A stretch of DNA of 64,000 nucleotides from Triatoma infestans (Eukaryota > Arthropoda > Insecta > Hemiptera > Reduviidae), in the NCBI GenBank assembly GCA_011037195.1, contig JAAEAF010014386.1, positions 62,001 to 126,000 on the forward strand, given 5' to 3'. Below the pieces are notes generated by a model that had not been told where the DNA came from, searched no databases, and saw nothing but the letters and a program-made list of their open reading frames with translations. Each line of letters opens with the position of its first letter. The first letter of the stretch is position 1. Positions 11,436-24,065 of this stretch are shown in pieces. Position numbers and translations under genes: made by a program.

Positions 11436-11959
11436 AAAAACAAATATTTTTTTTCAAATTTGGAATTTTTAATAAATTCTTAGTTTGCTTTTTATATTAC
11501 ATAGAAATATATGTGAATGTTGAGGGCTACACAATTTATGTGTTGATTTTAGCACATAGAATCAATTTGAATGTGACGTACAGACTATTGTATATGATAT
11601 AAGTAATAAATTACTAGGTGTAGATAGGTATATGGTATTATAGACTACTAGCTAGCGTTCCTATCGATTTCCAAATAAACTTAAATTGGCAGTTAAAAAT
11701 AAATTAAGACTAAAGTTAAGACATACCCTCAGAACCTCCCTAAAATAATTGTTCCATATAAATGCTTCAGTTATAAGTAACAAGTTTATATACTTATTAT
11801 TAGTAAAGGTTTTATACTTTTGATTTAAGTAGTAGTTTATATTTATTAAATTTAATCTAACCTACACAAACTCTTCCTGTTATTTCTTTATCGTTATTAT
11901 TACTTCATTTATATTAAACTCCTAAATATGCATCAGTAATACGATGAAGAATTTTGGAT

Positions 11960-12560
11960 AGTGTTGAGTGGACAGATGAGATTTAGAAGGCTTGGTTGCA
12001 ACCGATAATTTGACTCCGTTAGTCCAAATAGGTCGTATAATTTTGTCTCTTGTTAGTAAGTGTCAGTTTCGAAAATTTTTCAATGGCCGTTGTAATAGTT
12101 TGTAATAGCCTTGCCACATTTTTTCGTTTAAGTCTTCTATGAGAATTACATGTGAGTCGATGGTCTAGATAAATTCTCAGATAGGATGGAACAGGAATTT
12201 GGTTAAGATAAATGGAAGCAACAGTATCTGGAGCAAAGGAAATGTAATTGCTTTTGGTTTCGTTCATTTTCCAAGATCATTTAGATGATCTAGCAAATTT
12301 CTTCTAGAAACAACAGTGTGACGAGAGATGATTGTTCTGTCTTCCATAGTTGACAAGATTGCATTCAGGATGACTAGGAATATCACTTGTGTAGATGGTA
12401 TAGAGGACTGGCCTAAAGACACTAACTTGGGGAAACCCAACCTCTATGGGTTATATTGAGGAACGAGTGAGTTCTGGCAATACCGATCTGTAAAATAAGA
12501 ATCATGGGTGAAGTAAAGAGTATTTGGAAGGGTAACTTTTGAGTTCGAAGAGTAATCCAG
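11960..12560 (-). pseudogene. Jockey-type RT relic
   Basis: Minus-strand frames carry a broken RT. A region around 12370-12440 reads like the motif B / YTIYTSDIP segment. The frame 12019-12267 reads SYLRIYLDHRLTCNSH and LTLTNKRQ, matching the thumb region of the better copy at 58479-59393 (YLGLYIDKRLTWNPH, LTLNNKL). Many substitutions and stops. Not the missing half of the relic at 13840-14240: the order on the strand is wrong for one split element. Confidence 0.65.
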
Positions 12561-12599
12561 GATGCCAAAACCTGTATTGTTTCGAGATATTTCATTCAT

Positions 12600-13840
12600 A
12601 TATATACACAACACATACATACCTACACTCACAAAACAAACGCTACAAACATTTTTTCCGGTCCAGCTCGGAGTGATGTGCCTTAAATATAGTTGTAAAT
12701 GAGTTTCAAAAACGTATGTCTAAAGAGTGTCATTTCCATGTGGAAATTGTAAGAAATTGAATAATAATAATAAACTGAAGATACATAAAAAAGAAGGAGT
12801 TATTCTATGTATTTTATGCTTGACTTAATTAACATTCTATGAATTAATAGACGATATTTTTTAAGCTTTACAAAATATTTCAAAGTTTTTACCTCGTTTT
12901 TACTTCTTCATTGGACATGATACCATTTTAAGTAAAAATTAAAGAAAGAAGATGGATAACCCTTAAATTAATCTCCAGTTTATTATTAAATTAATCTCCA
13001 ACTTATTATTAATAGATTAAAGCAACGTTTCTTCCTTTAACGCCATTTACAATCAGTATAAAGGAAGTTAAGTTAAACAATACTTCCTCTTTACAGCAAT
13101 AAAATGATAAAAGTTGATGTGAGAATTAAATTTAAATGCAACTGATCAGGAAATAAGTGCCGTAGATAAAAGTACAACTTACCTCGAAGAATGTAGCAAA
13201 GAGATTACTTTCCATGAGTTAAACACAGAATCGTTAGATAGAAATAACTATTTTCCAGTAAGGATTATATAAGAAATATCTGATGCTAATTTCTATGTAA
13301 GAAACCCCTTAATTAAGTGATCATTGCTCAACACCAGATCTTGTTACATGTACAGAATAGTTGCATTTTAAATAAATAAAAAGTGAACAATGTTAACTTT
13401 TATTCCCATTTTAAGAAGAACTAGTGCGTAGTCATGTTTTTCAAATCCTGTAAATATTGAAAAAAAAAAAATGTTTTTAGCGATACTGTCTCTGTAAGTG
13501 TTTAGGTTCGTGTCTAGTGTATATAATTTAAAAACGAAAACTTTAGCTAACTCAACTTACTCAAGTTTAATATTCCGTATAGGTGTCATCGTCGGATCCT
13601 AGATAAAGTTTAGGTCAAAATATATTTAAGGAAGCGTGACCTTCCAGCCATCGAGAACATCTCTAAAATCAAATGTATCCGAAAAAAATTACAAACAAGG
13701 TCACTATTACGTATAGTTATTATACCAAGTTTAAAGAAATTCACAGAGGTCTTTATGGAAGAAATTGCAAAAAATAAAAAAAAATAAAAACTTCAAAATA
13801 TAAGCTTCATTATAAATAGACGGCAGGTTGGATTGTCAGG
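12600..13840. other. AT-rich DNA without recognised genes
   Basis: Includes a two-copy repeat (aaattaatctccaNNttatt) near 12965-13010. A fragment of minus-oriented modular repeat lies at about 13720-13810 (ccaagtttaaagaaattcac, gaagaaattgcaaaaaa). Nothing coding recognised. Confidence 0.5.
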
Positions 13841-14240
13841 GTTAGTGATAGAGGCGAGAGACTGTACAAAGAGATTAGGACAATGGGAGTGAGCAGTATG
13901 TGAATTTGTAGTATTTTATTTTGGCCTGTTTTTGTACGAAAGGGATGTTGAGGTCGTTATGAAGAGTTAGATTTGTGACATAGAAGGAGCATCAAGTTTC
14001 TGTCGCAGTAACTTAGACCGGAATGTCTGAATGGTTAGTATGTTTGTCGGTTTGGCTGAACCCCACAGTTCTAGTACGTAAGTCCAGATTGGTTTAAGAA
14101 TGGTATTGTATATTAGTTTTTCCAAGAAGTCGGTAAAGGAGTATGGCACGTTTAGTCATTCCTTGTCTTTGAAGTCTTATATATGGGTTCCAAGTGAGTC
14201 GTTTGTCTATAAAGAAAGAGCCCAAGGTAGCGCACCAGGT
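13840..14240 (-). pseudogene. Jockey-type RT C-terminal relic
   Basis: The minus frame 13967-14149 reads LEKLIYNTILKPIWTYVLELWGSA. It closely parallels LLIYNLLLKPIWTYGLELWGST in the copy at 58479-59393, so it is the C-terminal, post-thumb region of the same family. It is short and interrupted. Confidence 0.75.
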
Positions 14241-14438
14241 CTGTGAAAGGAAGAGGATCGTTATTGAAGAAGACAGGAAGACAGGAGTTGATTTGATGAT
14301 TTGTCATTTCTTATCAGTGACTATTTCTCAGCAGCCCACGGCTGACATAATCTTATTTCGTGCTATTATAAATAAATATAATAGTAAGATAGTATGGATA
14401 ATTAATTGTAAAGCGAATCTCCCTCAATATAACATAGT

Positions 14439-14790
14439 TTAAGATATAGATCCCACGTGTTGGATGTTTCCATGTTTAGAGCAAAATGTGCCCTTTAAAG
14501 ACCTAAACATGTGTTTTTTCCCACTCAGGTACCATCCCTCTCCCCCTCTTGACCTAGTTAGGCATTTAACAAAAACTTTTAAATACCAGTCAGTATATAA
14601 ATGTGTTATCACACTGTTGACAAACGCATCCTGATGAAGGGCGAACGCTCGAAACCGGTCGATGACCACAAAAAGAAGCAGGCTATCACGGAAAATATAT
14701 CTCATATAATCTTTTCTCCAGTTCAAAGGCTTTCTGAGCCCTATTTTTGTTTTTCTTATTTTAAATACAAAGAATCCACCCACTATTAAA
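14439..14790. repeat. Dispersed repeat with CTGATGA...CGAAACC core
   Basis: The segment gacaaacgcatcctgatgaa, then a small hairpin gggcgaacgctc, then gaaaccggtcgatgaccac. It is closely related to 39045-39134 (gacaaacgcatcctgaagat ... gaaaccgttcgatgaccac). The minus frames here and at 38838-39218 look alike only because the DNA is a repeat. Similar motifs are widespread in animal genomes; the element it belongs to is not resolved. Confidence 0.55.
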
Positions 14791-15790
14791 CGTGAGCGTT
14801 AAAAAATGAATCACTTAGTAAATGCAAAATCTGTTTAAACCACAACACACACACACACACACAAAACAAAAATAATCATATAATTTTTGAAAGTGTACAT
14901 AAAATATTAAAAATATATAATAGAATTAATAAAAGGGTGAATGAAATTTAATTGACCAACCAACCACCACTCTGGTCAATTGCAAAGTGAAAAAAAAATT
15001 CTTTTGAGATCAAGGTTTTTGTAGAATGAACAAATTATGTATATATACTAACTTACATACTTTTATATGACGAAAGAATGTAAAACATATGCAAGAATTT
15101 AACTTTCATTCATCTTTACCATACATTCCATGAAGAACTTATGATTATTAATTCCTAGTTTTATCAATAAGAAGCGGGAAATATGAAATAGATTAGTGAC
15201 GGTTTTTTTTTGATCAAAGTATTTGATCAAAAGGAACGCGCGCGAAGTATTAGAAAGATTGTTTATTGGGTCAAATTATTTCTTAATATGGGCAGTTTTG
15301 GTAGTTCGAATGATTTTATGCGCTTGACTTTCTAAACCTATCTTAAATAAATATCAGTCTTAAAATAAAAAGTATTGTGGTCAAAATTGTAAGAAATAAT
15401 ATATATATATGTAAATCACAAATGAAAAAATTTGGTGAGAAATATACACAAAGACTTACTCCTATTAATACAATTATATATTTTAATGTTAAATTAAATT
15501 CCTCACAACTCACGTTATATATTATGTTTGTACTAACATAAATTAGAGAGGGGGGGGGGGATACCTACCAACCTACTAATCTGGCATGGAGAAAAGTGGT
15601 GATAGTTTATACTATGGGCCAGTAGAGTGCTCTAAAAACACTGAACCAACTACGTACAATTAAAATTTGAAATTAACACCACAAATTCTGCACAACTATC
15701 CAACCAAAATAATTTTTTTGTAGAAAAAATGTTTCAAATAAAAGTTGTACACTTTTATTTAAATTTTTTCCCCATTTATTTATTATATTT
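14790..15790. other. AT-rich DNA with a (CA)n tract
   Basis: A (CA)n microsatellite at about 14847-14862 and scattered AT-rich sequence. A segment at 15550-15680 (cctaccaacctactaatct ... gggccagtagagtgctctaaa) recurs at about 40425-40520 and is therefore another dispersed repeat. No gene seen. Confidence 0.5.
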
Positions 15791-15794
15791 ATAG

Positions 15795-15990
15795 GGGCGG
15801 GTGTTGGTGTAGTGGTTATGAGCATGGACTAGTAAGTGGGAGGACCCCAGTTCGAGTACAGCGTATAACTAAATTTTATATTTGTTTAAAAAATGTTATT
15901 AGTAAAGTAAGTGCTTTCGCCCCCGTCCACGACACCTTATTTTGGTAGTTGGACCGTTAAGCCCGCCTGAATAAATAGGTATTACCTTAT
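15795..15990 (+). mobile_element. tRNA-derived SINE, type B
   Basis: The head ggtgttggtgtagtggttat (A box) and agttcgagtacagc (B box) is tRNA-like. The body runs gctttcgcccccgtccacga ... ttttggtagttggaccgtta and ends in a cccgcctgaataaataggta segment. The inverted copy at 61145-61345 shares all of these, defining a second SINE family distinct from type A. Confidence 0.8.
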
Positions 15991-16019
15991 TATATTTATA
16001 AATAAATAGAAATTAGCAT

Positions 16020-17350
16020 AATATTAAGTTTAAAGGAAATCGTTTTATGCGTTTTCGAGGACATTCCACAAAAAAAAAAAAAAGAACAAACACGTATTCT
16101 ATGAAATCGTACTTACGGTTAACCGATTTTCTTCAGATTTGGAATTCTATCAATGTTTTTTTATCGCGTATTAATATTATGTAGGTGGCGCTTATATTAT
16201 ATACTGAAGGTACTTTAGAGAAAAGCATAACGCTATTGTTCCCCCAGAACCATTAAAAAAATCAATCTTCCCAGGAAAATGTTTCAAATAAAAGACAGGT
16301 ATTTATATATGTAGACAGTAAACGAAGTTTAAAAAAACTCGTTGGAACCGGTTTCGAGAAAATCAAGAAAACTGAAAAAAAAGAAAGAAATCTGATGTAA
16401 AACACTCACACAACTTTCTCTTACTCCAGTTCTCAAAATTATAATCGACAAATTTTATAGTTTGTGTACCAAATTTAATGAAATTCGTCGAAAAATGAAA
16501 AAAAAAACTGTTCAGTAAAAGCGCACTTCCGGTTTACTAATTTTTCCTCGAAACTCGGAATTTTTGGCCAATTTATTTTTAATTAACTTTGTTTGGATGA
16601 TAGAATTGCATAATCAACTATGATAGCACGTTAGAGAAAAACATAACCCCAGCCATCCCCCTAAAAATGCCCTTAAATAAATTTTTCCAGAGAAATGTTT
16701 CAAAATAAAAGTTGTAGATCTTTGTATGTGTAGTTTATATGGGAAGTTTTAAGAAAATCGTTGGAGCCAATTTTTTAAGAAAATCGCAAAAAAGTGAAAA
16801 AATTATTTATTTAGTAAAGTGGTAATGTATGCGCACATCCGGTCATCCAATTTTTTTTTAAACTCTGGATTCCAACAACATATTTAATTCTAATTAACAT
16901 TATTTAGATGACAGAATTGTCTAAAAAACTGAAATAGCACTTTAGATGAAAACTAACCCTTCCTCCCCACCAAAAGTGTCCTTAAATGAATTTTCCCGGA
17001 GTTGTAGCTGTTTGTATGTATAGTTGATACCAAGTTTGAAGAAAATCGTCGGAGCCATTATTGAGAAAAAGGCAAAAAAGTAAAAAAAAAAAAAACAACT
17101 AATAAAGTGGTACTTCCAGTTGAGGAACATTAACAGATAACGTACCGTCAGATCCCATGGTGATACCTAAACGGAATATCAAGTTTCAACTTTCTACGGT
17201 TTTTCGTTTTTGAGCTATGCTGTTTTCACACACACACACACACACAGACCATTTGCTAAAAACCACTTTTTTTGGACTCAGGGGACCTCAAAACGGATAT
17301 TTCCGGTGAAAACTCAATATCGAAAATTTAACACGATTACAACACTTCCT
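16020..17350 (-). repeat. Modular repeat block, minus orientation
   Basis: Reverse-oriented long block. It has ttcagtaaaagcgcacttcc, ggtttactaatttttcctcg, two D-type submodules (atgtttcaaataaaag / atgtttcaaaataaaagttg), taaacggaatatcaagtttc, tttttcgtttttgagctatg, a (CA)n tract at 17226-17247, ggatatttccggtgaaaact and an end phrase acacttcctcttattagagg. It is the mirror image of 62030-64000. Confidence 0.75.
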
Positions 17351-19180
17351 CTTATTAGAGGTAAGAAAAAGTAAAAAACCATGTTGATGAATTTGCCTGA
17401 AATCTTCGTGCTGATACAGTCACAATACTTAAAAGGAAAACCAAGTTTGAGAGCTTTATGTTGTTGGAGAGAACGTTGTCTGTGATTTCAGAATGCGGAA
17501 GAGCCCAAGTGACTAGATAGAATAACAAATGACGCTGAAGCGTCTTGTGTATTCCAAATGAAAACGGCTGCAAACGTCCGGGACAAATGGAAAAGATCAC
17601 TGAGGAGACTAAGAAGCCAAGAACTCTAGAGTTAAGAAGTTTGTAATATAAGTCTCTTTTTAGTGATTCAAACGAGTCACTTCATTTTTTTTTTTTTGTG
17701 AAGTTAGCTTTGAATGTAATGAATAAATTAACGAAATGTTTTTTTAGGTAGATTGGGTCAGGATGGAAAGAAACAACAAAATTGCTTAATAAAGCTTTAG
17801 ATAAAATATTTTTGTCATAATCAGGTTCCCTGATATTGTCATAACCAGAAGTAAAAGATTAAAAAAAAAAAAAAAAATTATTTAACGAAATAACCAGAAC
17901 AAAATAAATAATTTAGGACAAAAATGAAGGAGAATAGTAAACTTTGATATAATACAAACGTATACTATTAGTTCTATAAGGAAATCAGGCCCAATTGATT
18001 GTCCGTGAAAAATGAAATATAAGTCAAATTAGTGTAGTTATATTTATGTTACTCTTGTTGATTAAACTATTTCCACTATAAACTATTGTAATTGTTGCGA
18101 CAATTTTTATAAAAATAAATAAAATATTAAAGAATTAATAAAGAGTTAAACTTCTTTCGATTTCTTGAAAAATGTTCTAATCTTTCATTGAAAAAACTAT
18201 TATATACTAAAGCTAATTATGTTAGTGTATATAAACTATTATATTTATGAATATAAAACTATTGTAATTTTACAGTAGATTAGACCAATCTGATTTACTG
18301 ACTTGGGATATGGTCAAAAATTCTCATAGTCAACTATTTTAATTCCCTTTTTCAATTCCTTAGAATTGAAATGTTTTCTAGCAGTAAATGTAGCTAATAA
18401 TATCACTAATCTCATCATCTAAGACCTGGCAAAATCCCGTTTTTTCCAAATTCATTCGAGTCTGGAAAGAAGCTCCTCCAAATCCATTAATTGAACACAA
18501 CTCAAAATCCACACAATCCCAGATCTCTCGCTTAGGGCAGCTGAAGGAAAATGCTTCAAAGTCTACTAAAAAGCTCTAGAAATAATCATGTTAATAGAAT
18601 GTCACTTCTGAGAAGCTTTTCCAATCCAATAATTCCCATTATTGTTTATATTATTTGTAGCATTTGCGTATAATGTAGTTGAATATATCAAAGATTTCCT
18701 CTTTACTGTAATTTACATAGTTATTGTAATGGGATCCGAATCATTAAAGATTCATAGGCTCGGAAGAGAGAAGAAGCACATTTAATGAATAAAAAATTAG
18801 TTACTCCCCACCTAGGCCCGGCTAGGAAGGGACAGTTCGATTCATAAATAAATAGAGCGACAGCAGTAAAGTTCAGGCCAGTTTACGAACCAGTCAGAAA
18901 CCTATCTACTACCTTCTTATTACTCAGCCAGTCTGTCTCTTTATATTTCACTCGCTACCTAACTTCTATTTTTACTATAAAGTCCTTGTAGTTTCTGTGG
19001 TCTTTTCATAACAGTGTTCAGCATATCATCTAGATTATTTCTCTAAAATCCATTTTCTCTAATTTTCATTCGCTCTCACTTCCATTATATTATTAATAAA
19101 AATTGTCTTCAAATATATAATTTTGACTTAAGTTTTATTTATCTTCAATGTTATATCAATAGGAAAATCTAAACTTAATA
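17350..19180. other. No recognised gene; possible LTR-like block at about 18726-19150
   Basis: The frame 17355-17600 (minus) has no recognisable domain. The block 18726-19150 starts tgtaatgggatccgaatc, is pyrimidine-rich downstream and is flanked by gttat on both sides (18721-18725 and 19150-19154). It lacks a clean CA end and no partner copy is visible, so I only flag it. Confidence 0.3.
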
Positions 19181-19450
19181 AAATGAAAAAGCAAAACTCT
19201 ATCCCTCCTTCAAAACTCTCTTAAATGAATTTTATCTGAAAAAAATGTCAAACAAAAGTAATATGTCTATGTATATTTAGTACACCAAGTTTAAAGAAAC
19301 TCTTTAATGTATTCATGGAGAAAATTGGCAAAAAACCGGAAATAAAAAAAAAAACAGTTCAGTAAAGGTGCACTTCCTTCCGATCAACCGATTTTCTTCA
19401 AACTCGTAATTCTGGCAAACACATTTTATTCTGGTATTTTATCCGTCATA
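19180..19450 (-). repeat. Modular repeat fragment, minus orientation
   Basis: Contains acaccaagtttaaagaaact, atggagaaaattggcaaaaa, ttcagtaaaggtgcacttcc and atcaaccgattttcttcaaa, in the reversed module order. It stops where the tail of the neighbouring non-LTR element region begins. Confidence 0.65.
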
Positions 19451-19824
19451 GTATGCATATTGATTTTGTTCCTAACCGGTTTCCGGATTTTCATCCATCA
19501 TCAGAGCAAACTCACCAAGTTAGTGTAGTGAGTTCACTTCAACGTAATGTTTCCGAACACTCACATTTGTTGGTTGTAATTCTTCAATTTATTTATTTGT
19601 TACATGGGCATAGCCCTATACAAAGGAGTTGCTAAACAAATCAAAATACAATTAAAAGAACTTAAGTATCTTATGAATAGTAATAATTATAATTTATACT
19701 TATAGAATTTTTATAAGTAAATAACCAAATGAAACAAAAATTATATACTTCTGTAAATGATAGAACTAAATAAAAGCATTAATTGCTTCCTATCAGAGGT
19801 TGCACAGTTCATCAGAATATCATA

Positions 19825-20799
19825 TTATTCATTTAACATAAATGCCCTCAACTTCATTGCACTTTCCATAAAATAAAATAATTTTTTTACGCTTACAATA
19901 CTAATATTATGAAATAATAAAGGAAAATTAAAATAATCTATATCCTTTAAGAAATGTAAATATTCAGAACGAAGTGGTAGATATATTGGACAATGCAACA
20001 AAATATGGGGTAGATCCTCAAATTGATGAGTATTACACAAAGTGCACAATTCTCTAGGGTTTATTGTATATGTAATTCTACCTGTATTTATTTTCAATAC
20101 ATACTTTGAGGACAGACGTAATTGGGATAACAGACGTATAAATTTAAAAGGAATATTAAACCTCAAGTAGTTTTGTGGTTCTTGATCTTCAAATACTATT
20201 GCAGAATATATTAAACTAAAATTAGAACTGTGAAGTTTTTTTAAGTCAGTCTCTTTAAGAAATTTTTTATAGTTTATTAAAGATAATCTTAATTGTTTTT
20301 TCAAATTAACAATATCATCGGTATATAATAAATCTAAAAGATTTATAGAAGAGAAAGTATTACTTAACTGCGAAATCCAATTAAACTTAATATTTACAGC
20401 ATTACGGTTTAGATCCATCAATTTTAGAAAACATAGTAAAGGGTATCGATTAGGAGACATAATTTTTAATTTACAAATCCAATTTGCAACAAACTTCAAT
20501 ATAATATAACTAATGTGTACAACTCCAGCTTCTAGACGCACAGCAAAATTCGGTGTGGACCGCGGCAGTCCAAGTAAACGTTTATAAAAATTCAAACTAC
20601 TTGCATCCAAAGTATCAGAGTATCTGAGTCCCCAGATATGTGCACTATACAGCAATACGCTCATTGCAATAGCTTCATTAAGCTTGACTCTTGAATCCCA
20701 ACTATTTAATTTGGAGGCAGCAGCACAGATATTCAGCATTGTACCAATAGCCGAATTGGCTTTAGAAACAGCACTTTCAGCTGCTTTTAAAAAAACCAC
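19825..20799 (-). pseudogene. RT thumb and C-terminal domain of the non-LTR element
   Basis: About 324 residues following the palm in another frame. It has an alpha-helical thumb region (LNEAIAMSVLLYSAHIWGLR) and a C-terminal Cys/His knuckle in RELCTLCNTHQFEDLPHILL followed by HCPIY. No RNase H motif is visible, unlike the I-like copies elsewhere in the window. Confidence 0.75.
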
Positions 20800-22292
20800 C
20801 GGAAGTAGAAAACAGGAAACCCAGATAATTATATGTAGAGACTTGTTCTAACAACACATCATTAAAATATAAATTTCTAACCTTCTTCTTAAAAGATTTA
20901 GAAAATCTTATAATTTTTGTTTTCTTAGTATTTACGGTTAGGTAATTTTCTCTACAATAAGATTCCAGGCAATTTAATTTTGAACGAATATCCAGAAAAG
21001 AATCCCCAAAAATTATCAGGTCATCCGCATATAACAGCATTAGAATATCTGCGCTAGATCCCACGGGTATGCCGAATAATCCCCTGTCTCTAAAATAAAT
21101 TTCCATATTAGAAATAAATAAGTTGAATAACAAAGGACTCAATGACTCACCCTGCAGAACACCTTCTGTGACCTCTATCAACTCCGATAATCTAGATCCA
21201 ACTCTAACTTGCAATACAGCATTATCGTACAGCCTCCTTAAAATTCTAATAATTTTGCCACTAATTCCGATTTGGAACAATTTAAACCAAAGTAGACTGT
21301 GGTTCACAGAATCGAAGGCCCTCTTAAAGTCCACAAACACACAGAAAAGTTCACCACCAGGCCGAGAAAGTTTAAATTGTATTAGAGAGGTTAAAACAAA
21401 AATATTATCCACACATCCCCGACCAGCCCGAAAACCATTCTGGCATTCAGGTATTGCTCCTACTGTTTCAGACCAAGTTATTATCCTATTTGAAATAACT
21501 GAAGTAAATATTTTTAATAAGGTATTAGCTAGAGCAATTAATCTATAATTTGTTAAAGTAGACTGTCTCCTTTCTTATGTAAGTTGAAACCAATAATACT
21601 AGACCAAGAAGAAGGAATCTGCTCATCTAACAAAATTTTATTAAACATTGTTTCAATATATAATAGCCAATTTTGCGGCAAGTATTTATAAAATTCATTA
21701 GATATATTATCCACTCCAGCAGCTTTACCAGACTTGCAATTATTCAGTACCAAATATAATTCGTTCGAATTTATAGGAAGATCAAAGAACGGATTCACCA
21801 CATCAATAAACAGCTGATTGTCCAATATTCTACGTGGATATAAATCATTATAGTAGGATTCCCATTGTTCACAAGTAACAATTGTGAAAGATTACTGTTT
21901 TTTTTACGATATTTATTTACGGTTTGCCAAAATACTTGACTATTCTTACAATCACTTAAACTCTGTACCAACAAAGCGTTGTGCAATTTTTTCTTAGTTT
22001 TTATTAGCTGCAGATATTTTTTCTTTTCAATTAAATAACTATTATTACCTGAATGTTTATTACTAGACATCTTTAAATTTGTTAATAACAATTTAAGTTT
22101 AATTTTTTGCTCAACACATTCATGATCAAACCATTCTTTATTTGAGAACATTTTATTCGAACTTCCGAAAGTAAAAGTTTTACAGAGCTCCAATTTTTCA
22201 CATGCATCATAAATAGCAGAGATCAAATTATCATTTACATAATCCAAACTTGACTGCAAAAAATTAACTGAAATTCTAGAAGAGTAACACAT
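20777..22292 (-). pseudogene. Linker and reverse transcriptase palm of the non-LTR element
   Basis: Three overlapping frames. 21795-22292 is the linker between endonuclease and RT. 21553-21825 carries the early RT motifs (NNCKSGKAAGVDNISNEFYK, then the helix before motif 2). 20777-21412 carries motif A FVDFKRAFDSVNH, motif B EGVLQGESLSPLLFNLF and motif C LLYADDLIIFG, with catalytic Asp residues intact. The frame changes between pieces indicate at least two indels. Confidence 0.83.
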
Positions 22293-22339
22293 AATATTAC
22301 AATATTGAGAGATTTTATAGCTGTCCCAAACTAATTTAT

Positions 22340-23215
22340 TTACTTTCTCATAAATATAAATTAGATAGTAAATTTATGTTTAGATGGTAAAAATTCGGGT
22401 AATCTTAAAGTGATATTCAATGGGAAATGTTCAGATGCAGTAACAATTCAATCTACACTTAAATCAGCAATTAAATTTAAATGATATATATCCGTCCAAA
22501 ATTAATCAATAGTACTTGATCCAAATGTATGAATACATGTACAATTCCCCTTCGAATCGCTTACAGATCTAGCATTAATAAGAACCATTGAATAGAGCTC
22601 CTTAAAAGACACCAAACGTTTACCCCTTGAATTACATACCGAATCTTCATTATATCTTATAGGATAAAGTAAAGTATCTTGAAACAAATAAAAATCTAAT
22701 TGATTAAGGTCAGCCAAACGGCAGTTAAAATCCCCTCCAATAAATAGAGGTAAAGTATTATAATTTTCCTGAATATTAGTGAGAGTTAAATGAAATAAAT
22801 CTAGCATTATTTCCAAATCATAAGAGACATTGAAATAAATGAGACCTAAAATAAACGAATAATTTTCATAAGAAATACAAACAAAAATCCAATATTTACA
22901 TTTATCTATTAAAACAACTTTATATTGTTTCCTTATGAACATTAATAGGCCTCCACTAGCTCGACCAAAACGTTTAACTTTAACAGCGTTTGAGTGTATT
23001 ATTACATAATCATTGAGGAATGGGTCTGAAATGTTATTAATATTTAGCAAATGTGTTTCAACTAAACCTATAACACCATACTTCACAAAATTATTTAAAT
23101 CATAAAAATTATTGAAACCCCTGACATTCCATATAATTAAATTAAGGTACCTTTCGCTTAGTCCAAAGTCATTAAAATTCGTTTTATTCACTGCAATATC
23201 ACCTTTTTCCTGCAT
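22340..23215 (-). pseudogene. APE-type endonuclease domain of the non-LTR element
   Basis: The frame 22502-23215 starts NLIIWNVRGFNNF (the N of the N-x-R/Q-G motif) and continues GVIGLVETHLLN (catalytic Glu), ASGGLLMFIRKQ, FIGGDFNCRLAD (D-F-N) and FGSSTID. After an in-frame stop at about 22503 the domain continues to about 22340 (ASEHFPLNI, the S-D/E-H box), so nearly the whole domain is present. The break and later frameshifts show it is not functional. Confidence 0.8.
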
Positions 23216-23225
23216 ATTGACGATT

Positions 23226-24063
23226 TCATTTTTCTTCTCTAGATTTTTCAGGCGAGCGTTGTTTTGAACGTGGGCGACGAAAAGCAGAACGTTTCGCAGG
23301 GGAACCCTCAGCTTTTCTTTTTGATGATCTTTTCTTCTTAACTAATTTTCCGTCTTGCAGCCACTTTCTGAGAGTACCATCCGACAAATTTTCGGTCCCC
23401 GTTAGTGAAGAGTCATCTCTTTCACTCTCCGAACTATATTCCGCTACTGTAACATTCCTAGATTTGAGTTCCTCTAAACTCCAAAACTTATTATCAACAA
23501 ATAATTTATCGTATTTGATATAAGCTCTTTTATTCTCCCGCCTAGCTGCTTTCCAATAAGAGTAAAGCTTTTTTCTTATTTCTCTTATTTTCACTGGAAA
23601 ATCCTCTGATAATACTAAATTTGAACCTTTTAAATTTTTTGCCAACTTCAACACTTCGATTTTACGTCTGTATGCTATAAAGCGTATCAATACTGCTCTA
23701 TTACCTTTCTTGACACCAATTCTCTTTATAAAATCAATTTCATTTAACGTTATTCCAGACTTTAACATTTTTTAAAAATAGTTCTATTTCTGTCTCCAAC
23801 TCCCATATGTTTTCTTTCGAATTTTCAGGAAAATTAAAAAGAATCAAATTATTTCTTTTATAATTGTTTTCATAAATACGGTTCATCTTCTCTAAGTTAA
23901 TTATTTTATTTGACTGCTCAGACAATTTTCCTAGCAATTTATTTATGTTTATGTGCATAGTTTTTATTTGATCAACTAAATTACCATGTTTCTTACAAAA
24001 TTCTAATTGTAGTTGTTTTATGGAGTCAACTACGTCTTTCAAATTAAGCGGTTTCTCCGACAT
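23226..24063 (-). pseudogene. ORF1 of the non-LTR element (coiled coil plus RNA-binding-like part)
   Basis: Starts at ATG 24063. The N-terminal ~75 residues have a heptad-like pattern (DVVDSIKQLQLEFCKK, LLGKLSEQSNKIINLEK) suggesting a coiled-coil trimer as in L1-type ORF1 proteins. NLILFNFPEN follows, resembling the RRM-like start. A single-base shift at about 23745-23770 moves into the frame with NEIDFIKRIGVKKGNRAVLI and LARN-type basic sequence. The C-terminus is very basic (KKKRSSKRKAEGS, KRSAFRRPRSKQRS). Together about 270 residues, close to the usual ORF1 length. Confidence 0.7.
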
Positions 24064-24065
24064 TT

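Larger units (their letters stand above)
19577..24065 (-). mobile_element. Near-full-length non-LTR retrotransposon (ORF1, endonuclease, RT), decayed
   Basis: On the minus strand this has, in order: ORF1 (24063 to 23226), endonuclease (23215 to about 22340), a linker, RT (21825 to about 20780) and a C-terminal domain with Cys/His knuckle (20799-19825). It ends with a 3' region containing gggctatgcccatgtaac and an aaataaataaatt tail (about 19577-19610 in reverse). Several frameshifts and stops inactivate it. The apurinic-type endonuclease and two-ORF layout place it in the large APE non-LTR group. I do not assign a clade. I could not find a target-site duplication, and the exact 5' end beyond 24065 is uncertain. 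Confidence 0.85.

Noticed and set aside
14439..14783. Minus frame of 114 codons similar to one at 38838-39218
   Set aside because: The similarity is explained by a shared dispersed repeat read antisense, with no conserved coding pattern.
18726..19150. Solo LTR with gttat duplication
   Set aside because: The right end lacks the canonical CA, a 5-bp match is weak evidence, and no related LTR is visible in the window. Kept only as a note.
21123..21548. 141-codon + strand frame
   Set aside because: Antisense shadow of the RT domain on the minus strand.
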